Source of the DNA: JACDDK01 sp035689095
Lineage (GTDB): Bacteria > Actinomycetota > Rubrobacteria > Rubrobacterales > Rubrobacteraceae
Assembly: GCA_035689095.1 (NCBI GenBank)
Contig: DASSMB010000094.1
Span: 1-23,877, forward strand
DNA length: 23,877 nucleotides
Direction of reading: 5' to 3'
The notes under the pieces are model-generated. The model was given only the letters and a program-made list of their open reading frames with translations. It searched no databases and was not told the origin of the DNA. Shown piece after piece: positions 7,874-13,770 of the stretch (positions are counted from its first letter, which is position 1; every line of letters begins with the position of its first letter). The position numbers were made by a program, and so were the translations under genes.

Positions 7874-8491
7874 CTAGGGTGATTCTTCTCCCTGAACACT
7901 CGTGCCGGAGTTGCTCTGCACGAGGGCCAAAATGCGCCGTCTCAGGCCGGCTTCGAGGGCGTCTTCCAGGTTCGCGGTCGAGCCGCAGATCAGGACGCCA
8001 GCGGGGATCGCTATGACCATCACCGGGGCTTGCGTCTCTTCATAACTGGCGAAGGCCGCCTCTCCACGGCCCTGGGCCGTGAGCACGTTCCCCAGAGAGT
8101 CGGCGGAGAACGCGGTCCACTCGAACGGGATCACCCTGGCGAACGTAATGTACTCTGCGAACGCGAAGGCGGCTGGCAGCTCCGTGCTGGCGTGCTGGAC
8201 TTCCTGGGCAAACCCCTCGTGGAACCTCTGCAAGAACTCATCCACGCCGCCGGATACCAGGCACGCCGCCAGGCTGCGCACCACGCCGCCGGCGGGAACG
8301 TCCGCCAGAGCCTGCAGTCCAAGGGCCTCCAGCGGTCCGTTCGGCGCCCGGAACAGGTAGGAGTCCCCTCCAAGAGACCGCGACGGCACCACTACGAAGT
8401 GCGCCGAGAGGCCGGACTGCCCGTCCATGACAGTCGTCTCGTAGATCTGCGAGACGGATAGCCTCGCTCCGAATCCGTGCCACTCATCCAT
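7874..8491 (-). CDS. protein of unknown function
   Basis: The 205-residue product is not a family I recognise. It is mixed alpha/beta with moderately hydrophobic stretches (APVMVIAIPAGVLICG near residues 160-175) but no convincing membrane helix or signal peptide. It has an acidic, helix-prone middle (DEFLQRFHEGFAQEVQHA) and a polar tail. Codon use is typical of the window, with G/C third positions, so it is very likely real. ATG at 8491 is used; an in-frame GTG at 8509 would add six residues. It lies downstream of, and on the same strand as, the esterase gene, separated by 57 bases, so cotranscription is possible. Confidence 0.7.
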   Translation of the reverse strand: MDEWHGFGARLSVSQIYETTVMDGQSGLSAHFVVVPSRSLGGDSYLFRAPNGPLEALGLQALADVPAGGVVRSLAACLVSGGVDEFLQRFHEGFAQEVQHASTELPAAFAFAEYITFARVIPFEWTAFSADSLGNVLTAQGRGEAAFASYEETQAPVMVIAIPAGVLICGSTANLEDALEAGLRRRILALVQSNSGTSVQGEESP

Positions 8492-8548
8492 GTTCCTATA
8501 GTACCTCACCGTTTTGACGAGTTCCGCGCCGCGTTGATCGGTTGAGCA

Positions 8549-9751
8549 TCAACCGTCCGAGGCGTCTCCGGCGCCCTGGAGTGAATGCTGCTCGAAGAAC
8601 CGCATCATCTCCGCGGAGGCGTCGGGGCCTGTGGGGTCGGTGTACGAGCCTCGCGAGTCTCCACCCGACCAGGCGTGTCCGAGCCCGTGGACGGTCCACT
8701 GCTCCACGACCGTGCGCCCTTCGGCATCCTCGTATGAGACGCGCGTGTAGGAGCGCCCGCCGGGCGACTGTCCCTGGCTCTGTGCAGCTTGCGCGCCCGG
8801 CGTCCCTTTGAGTCCGTGGGAGATCAGATGCTCCGCGTTGCGCGGGTGGACGGTAGTGTCGCGGTCCCCGTGGAACACTATCGTCGGCGCCATCGCGCCT
8901 GCTTTACCGGCGTGCATCCCGTTTCGCATGGCGGTGAACGCGGAGGACATGTCGTGAGCGGCTCCAGGAGCGAGACCGGAGTGGACCCCGACTGCGGCGT
9001 AGACGTCCGGGTAGGTCGCGCCCATGACCGCCGCCATCGCCCCGCCGGCCGACATCCCGGCCACGTATACGCGGTCCGCCGCGACGTGATACTCGCCGAC
9101 GACTTCGCACGTGATACCCGCGATGAGTGAAGGCTCGCCCTGGCCGCGCTGCTGGTCGGCGGCCTGGAACCAGTTCCAGCATTTTTGCATGTTGGCGTTG
9201 CCCGACTGAGCCGGATACGCGACGAGGAACGTGTGCTCCTCCGCGAGCGTGTTCATGCCGGTACCGGATGCGAAATCGTTGGGGTTCTGCGTGCAGCCGT
9301 GAAGCATGACGACCAGCGGAACCGCCTGTCCAACGTAGCCAGTTGGGATGTACAGCTTGTAGGCGCGGGTGCCGAAGCGATTAGTGTAGGACCGCTCAAT
9401 GAACCGTCCGGGCTCCGTCGGTGTTCCAAGTGGTTCAACGGTCAGGGTCCCTGGAGAGCGCGGCATGCCGCGGGAAGTCCGGTGCGGTCTGGCGTGCCTG
9501 GGAGCGGGACGCAGAGTTTGCGTGTCCTGATCTTGTTGCGATGCTGTCGCGGATCGGGGATCTTCGTTTATGGCGTGCAGGATAGCCTGCAGAGGATCGC
9601 CGAAGTTGCTCGAAGTATCCGTCGCTCCGGTAGAACCGCCGGTAAAGCCGCCTCCGAGAGCGCGTTGTATTAGGGCCGTCGCTTCGGCGAGTTTCCCTTC
9701 TCGTGTGAGCCGCGTGGCCTCCGCCATGCCGTCTTGTATTGGGTTACTCAT
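8549..9751 (-). CDS. PHB depolymerase-family esterase (alpha/beta hydrolase)
   Basis: The 400-residue protein has an esterase_phb catalytic domain from about residue 115. The oxyanion motif LHGCTQNPNDFA is at 150-161, the nucleophile Ser234 in AGMSAGGAM, the acid Asp298 in FHGDRDTTVHP, and His359 in GLGHAWSGG. Family members cleave short-chain polyhydroxyalkanoates or related esters. There is no signal peptide. Residues 1-100 are a helical segment (MAEATRLTREGKLAEATALI) and a low-complexity linker, an arrangement I associate with proteobacterial intracellular versions. A strong AGAGGAG site precedes the ATG. It follows the ribbon-helix-helix gene by 17 bases, so the two form an operon. No PHA synthase lies in the window. 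Confidence 0.9.
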   Translation of the reverse strand: MSNPIQDGMAEATRLTREGKLAEATALIQRALGGGFTGGSTGATDTSSNFGDPLQAILHAINEDPRSATASQQDQDTQTLRPAPRHARPHRTSRGMPRSPGTLTVEPLGTPTEPGRFIERSYTNRFGTRAYKLYIPTGYVGQAVPLVVMLHGCTQNPNDFASGTGMNTLAEEHTFLVAYPAQSGNANMQKCWNWFQAADQQRGQGEPSLIAGITCEVVGEYHVAADRVYVAGMSAGGAMAAVMGATYPDVYAAVGVHSGLAPGAAHDMSSAFTAMRNGMHAGKAGAMAPTIVFHGDRDTTVHPRNAEHLISHGLKGTPGAQAAQSQGQSPGGRSYTRVSYEDAEGRTVVEQWTVHGLGHAWSGGDSRGSYTDPTGPDASAEMMRFFEQHSLQGAGDASDG

Positions 9752-9768
9752 CTTTCTCCTCTCTTACG

Positions 9769-10167
9769 TTATGACGGGCGGATCCGGTCCGCCAGCGCCG
9801 CTTTCACTGCAGGGCTCGCCCGGAAGGAGCCCAGCACCACAATCGATTCGATGGTCTCTAGAGCCAGTTCGGGGGAGACGTCATCAGCGATGCTTGCGAG
9901 TCCGAGGACCTTGATCTCCAGCATCTCGCCGGCGTCGCGCACCGCTTCCAGGTCGCGGCGCGTGTAGTGTTGCAGACCCAGAACCAGCGTCTTGCGAGCC
10001 ACCGTCTGCCGGACCGTTTCAGCGTGCGTGGAGATCTGGTTCCGGATCGCCGTTCGGATGAAGTCCGTGCGGTTCGCGTAGAAACCCTCCTGCACCAGCA
10101 GGTCGATCTGCCCGAGATCTACCATCCCCAGATTGATCGTGATCTTCTCCAACTCACTCGTAGACAT
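9769..10167 (-). CDS. ribbon-helix-helix (CopG/NikR-type) transcriptional regulator
   Basis: The 132-residue protein opens with an N-terminal ribbon-helix-helix domain: strand EKITINLG, helix DLGQIDLLVQEGFYANR, then TDFIRTAIRNQIS, at about residues 7-46. The remaining 85 residues form a second alpha/beta domain (KTLVLGLQHYTRRDLE, LEIKVLGLASIADDVSPELA, ESIVVLGSF) that could sense a ligand or mediate assembly. Such proteins are dimeric DNA-binding repressors. It is first in an operon with the esterase, and four 11-base-spaced CATCY repeats overlap its own promoter and start codon, so autoregulation is likely. AGGAG lies about ten bases before the ATG. Confidence 0.85.
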   Translation of the reverse strand: MSTSELEKITINLGMVDLGQIDLLVQEGFYANRTDFIRTAIRNQISTHAETVRQTVARKTLVLGLQHYTRRDLEAVRDAGEMLEIKVLGLASIADDVSPELALETIESIVVLGSFRASPAVKAALADRIRPS

Positions 10168-10202
10168 CTCAGTAGCATCTCCTGAACATCTCTATACCAT
10201 CC
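10165..10202. repeat. tandem 11-bp-phased CATCY repeats, probable ribbon-helix-helix operator
   Basis: CATCT starts at 10165, 10176 and 10187, and CATCC at 10198: four copies at exactly 11-base spacing, one helical turn apart. The last copy also forms an inverted repeat with GGATG (10198-10211). The array spans the start codon, ribosome site and -10 region of the regulator gene. Ribbon-helix-helix proteins are known to bind short direct or inverted repeats cooperatively, so an autorepression site is inferred. Confidence 0.5.
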
Positions 10203-10220
10203 ATACGGATGTTAACACAA
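10191..10220 (-). promoter_or_regulatory. predicted promoter of the regulator-esterase operon
   Basis: On the minus strand, TTGTGT (10215-10220) and TATAGA (10191-10196) are separated by 18 bases, placing a start near 10184, just ahead of the AGGAG site (10179-10183). The spacer holds the inverted repeat CATCC-N4-GGATG, so a bound repressor would block RNA polymerase. Confidence 0.45.
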
Positions 10221-10485
10221 GTGCTGGGCATGTTGTCAAGAGTGATGTATCGTTCGGGAGGCAGGTGAGTTTGTAGAGAGGCCGGACCGGGGCAGGGTGA
10301 GATGCCATCCGCCGCTGCGACGGCGGTAATCGCTGAGGTTGGACCCCGATAATCAGGAGGTATTGAGTGAGCTTGCGATGTTGTGTAGGGACCCGCTTCC
10401 CTGGTGGGCTGGCGGCGTCCTACTTGACTTGTGTCAGGTATGGCGCGTTAAGCGCCGGGGCGGGGTGGAGTGCCGGGAGGCAGAG
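10221..10485. other. intergenic stretch between divergent units, only weak signals
   Basis: A minus-strand TTGACA at 10234-10239 has no good -10 partner. CCGCCG (10309-10314) can pair with CGGCGG (10321-10326). A GTG at 10367, six bases after AGGAGG (10355-10360), opens a 40-codon frame ending at 10489 and overlapping the next gene's GTG by four bases. That frame is Arg/Gly/Ala-rich, shows no recognisable domain and may be a leader peptide or chance. Confidence 0.3.
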
Positions 10486-10668
10486 GTGAAGATCCGTCAG
10501 GCCAACGGAATCGGCAGGGTACATGTAGCCAAGCCCCAGATGAAGGAGACGTACTGCGGCAGACCGGTAGACGAGGAGGAGTGGGTGACCACCTCCAGGG
10601 AGGCTAACTGCGTCGCCTGTGCCCGTGCGGGGGCGCCCAGGCCGGAGGGATCGGGGCGCGGCGAGTAG
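10486..10668 (+). CDS. small CxxC protein, unknown function
   Basis: The frame is open from at least 10339. The part that looks protein-like begins at GTG 10486, five bases after GGAGG, giving 60 residues (VKIRQANGIGRVHVAKPQ then MKETYCGRPVDEEEWVTTS, then REANCVACARAG). One Cys in ETYCGR plus the CVAC pair suggests a small zinc-binding or redox-active knuckle. I do not recognise the family. Starts further upstream (TTG 10339, ATG 10378) would add a segment without clear similarity to anything. The GTG overlaps the stop of a short upstream frame as GTGA, which could couple their translation. Confidence 0.5.
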   Translation: MKIRQANGIGRVHVAKPQMKETYCGRPVDEEEWVTTSREANCVACARAGAPRPEGSGRGE

Positions 10669-10768
10669 CGAGGTCACTAGCTCCGCCGGAGCCTGCTGAA
10701 CCTCTCGTCCGCCGGGCGCAACAGCTCAAACCAGGCACGGCTTTTGGCCTGAGAGCGAGCATCCGCCT

Positions 10769-10984
10769 TTATTCCTTAACCAGGCTCAGGGAGTCTGGTT
10801 TATGGGCGGCTTCCCTGCCGCTCTTCTGGCTCTCGACCAGGTATCGAGGGTCGTCCTCGGAGGCGGATATCTTCGTTCCACCGACCTGAGTATCAGCCGT
10901 GAGCTTCTTCTTTACCTTGCCCCGCGTCTTGCCCTGCGGGGTGTTCCACTCCACCTTGTCGCCCCGCTTGAACTCGTGCGCCAT
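10769..10984 (-). CDS. DUF2945 (hypervirulence-associated TUDOR-like) small protein
   Basis: The 71-residue protein matches the short DUF2945 family: FKRGDKVEWNTPQGKTRGKV, then KKLTADTQVGGTKISASEDDPRYLVES, ending KSGREAAHKPDSLSLV. The family is a small beta-barrel of unknown function found widely in bacteria. It is basic and probably cytoplasmic. GGAAGGAG lies four bases before the ATG. It is a single-gene unit with about 100 bases of unremarkable sequence on its 3' side. Confidence 0.85.
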   Translation of the reverse strand: MAHEFKRGDKVEWNTPQGKTRGKVKKKLTADTQVGGTKISASEDDPRYLVESQKSGREAAHKPDSLSLVKE

Positions 10985-11077
10985 CGCGCTCCTTCCGTTT
11001 GGTTCACGGTACTTATTACAGGCTTTCGTGCTCCGTGAATGCGAACGCTCTTACTGGAAGGAGCGCGGACAGCTGGA

Positions 11078-11097
11078 GACCGGCTCGTAAGCCGGTC
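11078..11097 (-). terminator. hairpin downstream of the LPxTG gene
   Basis: GACCGGCT (11078-11085) and AGCCGGTC (11090-11097) form a perfect 8-bp stem with a CGTA tetraloop, 23 bases past the stop of the surface-protein gene. No T run follows on either strand, so termination is only suggested. Confidence 0.35.
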
Positions 11098-11120
11098 CCC
11101 GGTCCTTGCTTCGAGTGCTT

Positions 11121-11786
11121 CTAGGAGATCGTCCGGTAAGCGAGGAAGCCGCCGGCGGCGAGGAGTAGAGCGGCTCCTGCAATCACGGCGACCGAGGCTC
11201 CTCCGGTATCCGGGAGCACGCTGACGGCGGCGTTGGAATCCACGTTCTCCGAAGAGGGTCCACCATCGCTGCTAGAGTCATCCTCGTACTGGCCGCTGGC
11301 CGCTCCGTCGTCGTTATTGTCCGCGGAGGCGTTGCCGTCGGGGTGAGTTCCGGCGGGATCGCCGCCGATGGTATCTCCCGAGAAGGTGTATGAAGCGTCC
11401 ACGATAAATCCTGTATCGGCGACCTTCGAGCCTTCGGCCACTACCTCCTGGGAGAGTTCTGAGCCCTGGGAGCCTATGATGCGGTAGTCGAGGGTGCTGC
11501 CCGCCGGAGCGGAGAATGCCATCTCGTTGGTAGAGCCGCCGTCCCGGCACTCGGGGATGCCCGTCTCGACCATCGCCGCGTCCGTCGTGCAGATAACGCC
11601 GCCAGCTCCAGAGGAGGTCTCGACCCAGAAAGATACGTTCTCCGGCGCCCAGCCGTCGAGCGTCAACCGGAACTTGCCGTCGGCCGTGCCGCCTGAGAGC
11701 GCCTCGGCGTCCTGGGCCATGACGGGCACCGGGGCCGCGAGGAGCGCCATCAACATCGCCGCCAGAACCGCCGATCTCTTCAGCAT
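11121..11786 (-). CDS. LPxTG-anchored surface protein
   Basis: The 221-residue protein has a classical signal peptide (MLKRSAVLAAMLMALLAAPVPVMA, cleavage likely after Ala24). A secreted domain of about 110 residues follows, with two Cys (in GVICTTD and IPECRD) that may form a disulfide. Next comes an acidic Asn/Asp/Ser/Gly-rich linker. It ends in a sorting signal: LPDTG at 191-195, a hydrophobic helix and a short tail with one Arg. A sortase should cut between Thr and Gly and attach it to the cell wall. The ribosome site is a strong GGGAGGAGGAG before ATG 11786; the frame stays open 69 codons further upstream, but that part is promoter-like. No sortase gene is in the window. The ligand or function is unknown. 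Confidence 0.85.
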   Translation of the reverse strand: MLKRSAVLAAMLMALLAAPVPVMAQDAEALSGGTADGKFRLTLDGWAPENVSFWVETSSGAGGVICTTDAAMVETGIPECRDGGSTNEMAFSAPAGSTLDYRIIGSQGSELSQEVVAEGSKVADTGFIVDASYTFSGDTIGGDPAGTHPDGNASADNNDDGAASGQYEDDSSSDGGPSSENVDSNAAVSVLPDTGGASVAVIAGAALLLAAGGFLAYRTIS

Positions 11787-11830
11787 GATCTCCTCCTCCC
11801 GTAGTTTACGTCTGCATTGTAAGTGCGGTG

Positions 11831-11870
11831 GGTAACAAATAGATAACAAGATGTGTATTGTTTGGTAACA
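11831..11870. repeat. 11-bp-phased (G/A)TAACA repeats upstream of the LPxTG gene
   Basis: GGTAACA at 11831-11837, GATAACA at 11842-11848 and GGTAACA at 11864-11870 lie in the same orientation at spacings of 11 and 22 bases. They sit 45-84 bases before the LPxTG start in a low-GC patch. Direct repeats with one-turn spacing are the usual layout of OmpR/PhoB-type response-regulator sites, including MtrA-like GTAAC sites in actinobacteria. The assignment is by analogy. Confidence 0.35.
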
Positions 11871-11927
11871 GTTTTGCGGCGGGAAGCGGCGCTCTGTCGT
11901 AGAATCCGGTAGAGATAGAATGGTATT

Positions 11928-11953
11928 GGGCCGGAGCCGTAGCGTTCCGGCCC
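11928..11953 (+). other. hairpin in the leader of the 46-aa membrane peptide gene
   Basis: GGGCCGGA (11928-11935) pairs with TCCGGCCC (11946-11953) over a 10-base loop and sits 19 bases before the GTG start at 11973. A TAGAAT at 11916-11921 could be a -10 box, which would place this hairpin at the very 5' end of the mRNA, where it could act as a stability element. Confidence 0.35.
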
Positions 11954-11972
11954 GGTTTAGATAGGAGGCGCG

Positions 11973-12113
11973 GTGCAGACGGAGGTCATCCAATTTATTG
12001 GAGCTTTGATCTTGATGGCGGGCATATTGGTAGGGTCCTACTGGTTCGTGTACGCGCCCATAAAGAACAGCGACCGTCGCAGGGAGCAGCAGAGATCAGA
12101 AGATCAGCGATGA
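11973..12113 (+). CDS. 46-aa single-pass membrane protein
   Basis: GTG at 11973 follows AGGAGG by four to five bases and opens a 46-codon frame: a short polar start, one hydrophobic helix (FIGALILMAGILVGSYWFVY, about residues 8-27), then a charged cytoplasmic tail (KNSDRRREQQRSEDQR). Length, ribosome site and hydrophobicity pattern argue for a real gene. Its function is unknown. It ends 28 bases before the Rrf2 regulator gene on the same strand, so the two are probably cotranscribed. Confidence 0.6.
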   Translation: MQTEVIQFIGALILMAGILVGSYWFVYAPIKNSDRRREQQRSEDQR

Positions 12114-12141
12114 CTCTCTCGCCCTGCCGGAGGATCTAGGA

Positions 12142-12606
12142 TTGCAGGTTTCGGCGAAGACCGATTATGCGTTGCGGGCCGCTGCGGAGCTTGCGCGGGC
12201 GGCGGCCGACGAGGCGGGACCGATGAAGGGCGAGTTCATATCCGTCTCCCAGGGCATCCCGAAGAAGTTCATGGAGAACATCCTGCACGACTTGAAGAGA
12301 GCCGGCATCGTGCGTACCCAGCGGGGCGCCTCTGGCGGATACTGGCTCGCCCTGCCCGCCGACAAGGTCTCCGTGGCAGACGTTATCCGGGCCGTCGAGG
12401 GTCCTCTGGCGAACGTCCGGGGCGAGTGGCCGGAGGCCGTCGAGTACACGGGAGCCGCCGAGCACCTCCAGGAGGTCTGGATCGCTGTCCGCGCCAACCT
12501 GCGCGCCGTCCTCGAAACCGTTACCCTCGCCGACATCGTCGAAGGCAAGCTCCCAACTCCAGTTACGAAACTCACCCGCGACCCGGAGGCCTGGGTCCAC
12601 CACTAG
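12142..12606 (+). CDS. Rrf2-family transcriptional regulator without cluster cysteines
   Basis: The 154-residue product starts with the Rrf2 winged helix: VSAKTDYALRAAAELA, ISVSQGIPKKFMENILHDLKRAGIVRTQRGASGGYWLA, then VSVADVIRAVEGPLA. There is no Cys anywhere, so it cannot hold the Fe-S cluster of IscR or NsrR. It is closer in design to CymR-type regulators, which act in sulfur metabolism through other signals. TTG is taken as start because it gives the standard MQVSAKTDYALRA beginning and GGAGG lies about ten bases before it. Position beside the sulfur island suggests it regulates some of those genes. It converges on the sulfite-oxidase-like gene. Confidence 0.88.
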   Translation: MQVSAKTDYALRAAAELARAAADEAGPMKGEFISVSQGIPKKFMENILHDLKRAGIVRTQRGASGGYWLALPADKVSVADVIRAVEGPLANVRGEWPEAVEYTGAAEHLQEVWIAVRANLRAVLETVTLADIVEGKLPTPVTKLTRDPEAWVHH

Positions 12607-12612
12607 GCCGGC

Positions 12613-13683
12613 TCAGTAGACCGTTACCGGGTGGGCGACCACCGCGTTGTAGAGATATCCCTGTTCGTTGTGAGGCGCGGCCTCCGGTTGCGTGTTTCCC
12701 GCTATATCCGTCGCGCGGATTCGGATCTCGTATTCTCCCGGCTCTGGCTCCCACTCGAAACGGAAACAGGCCCAGGCGCGGGGCAAATTCTGACCCGTGA
12801 GCCGCGCCGGATTCCACGATGCGCCGCCATCCAGGCTGAAGTCGACGCGCGAGATCTCACCCGCCCCCGACCAGGCGCGGCCCTGGATCCCACGCCGCCC
12901 CGTCGCGAGCCGCGCCGGCCAGGGAAGCTCCAGCGCGCTCTTGACCCCCTGCGCCGTTACGGCTGGGCCGAGTCCCGGATTCCGCGCCTCGTAGCCGGGA
13001 CCGGCCAGGACGTACTCCTCCGTGTTCCACGGCACGTGGACGGGCTCCTCGGAGACGTATATCCGCCCGACCCACTTGATGCTCGCTACCGCGTACCATC
13101 CGGGGACGACGACGCGCGACGGGAACCCGTGGTCCGCTGAGAGAGGCTCACCGTTCATCGCGTAGGCGACTATCGTGTCCATCTCAAGCGCCTTCCCGAC
13201 CGGCATCGGACGCCGTCCCCGCTCCTCGTCCAGACCCTCCGGCATGACCTCGACCGCAGACGGCTTGAGACCCGCCAGCGAGAGCAACTCTCCCAGCGGC
13301 ACGCCCGTCCACTCCGCGACGCCTATGGCGCCAAGCCTCCACAGAGCGCCCTCAGCGCCCCGTCCCTGCACCTCCTCAAAGAACACGCGCCCGTTACCCG
13401 CGCACTCCAGGTTGCACACGACCGACGCGCTTGGCAGAGTCAGCAACTCTTCGTACCCGATCTTCAGGGCGCGCTCCACCCCCGGGCCTTCGACTCGCAG
13501 GGTCCAGGTAGCTGCGTCTATGGTGGGGGTGGGGCCGTGGTTACGGACGTAGAAGCGGTCTATCTCCGTCAGGTAACCCCGCCCGGACATCGCCTCCCAG
13601 CGCATCTCCGCGTTCTTGCCGAGGTCCACGAAGAGCTCCGGCGGCAACGGCTTCTTTATCGGACGGTCCCGTTCACCTGCCAC
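12613..13683 (-). CDS. sulfite-oxidase-like molybdopterin enzyme (copy 1)
   Basis: The product is about 356 residues and belongs to the sulfite oxidase/YedY-type Mo-cofactor superfamily. Cys94 in NLECAGNGR is the expected molybdenum ligand. WTGVPLGELL, AMNGEPLSADHGFPSRVVVPGWYAV and KWVGRIYVSEEP are the other cofactor-domain blocks. A C-terminal Mo-co dimerisation domain (ISRVDFSLDGGASWNPA, ATDIAGNTQP) follows. Family members oxidise sulfite to sulfate or reduce sulfoxides. No signal peptide or haem domain is seen, so it is probably cytoplasmic or uses another partner. The start is uncertain: GTG 13683 is used, TTG 13692 is possible, and the frame remains open upstream. It is divergent from chrA and closely related to the partial gene at 23050. 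Confidence 0.88.
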   Translation of the reverse strand: MAGERDRPIKKPLPPELFVDLGKNAEMRWEAMSGRGYLTEIDRFYVRNHGPTPTIDAATWTLRVEGPGVERALKIGYEELLTLPSASVVCNLECAGNGRVFFEEVQGRGAEGALWRLGAIGVAEWTGVPLGELLSLAGLKPSAVEVMPEGLDEERGRRPMPVGKALEMDTIVAYAMNGEPLSADHGFPSRVVVPGWYAVASIKWVGRIYVSEEPVHVPWNTEEYVLAGPGYEARNPGLGPAVTAQGVKSALELPWPARLATGRRGIQGRAWSGAGEISRVDFSLDGGASWNPARLTGQNLPRAWACFRFEWEPEPGEYEIRIRATDIAGNTQPEAAPHNEQGYLYNAVVAHPVTVY

Positions 13684-13710
13684 AACCGGCAAGGATACAC
13701 TGCCCGGAGC

Positions 13711-13739
13711 TTGATAGGCGATGAAGCGGCGGTTATTGT
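13711..13739 (+). promoter_or_regulatory. predicted promoter of the chromate transporter gene
   Basis: TTGATA (13711-13716) and TATTGT (13734-13739) are separated by 17 bases, placing a start near 13746, about 25 bases before the TTG start codon of the transporter gene with its GGGAGG site. Confidence 0.45.
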
Positions 13740-13770
13740 ATGCTGAATTAGTGAACAAGAGGGAGGTGCT

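Noticed and set aside
11787..11993. 69-residue N-terminal extension of the LPxTG protein
   Set aside because: The signal peptide begins at ATG 11786 with a strong ribosome site; an extension would bury the signal and covers promoter repeats.
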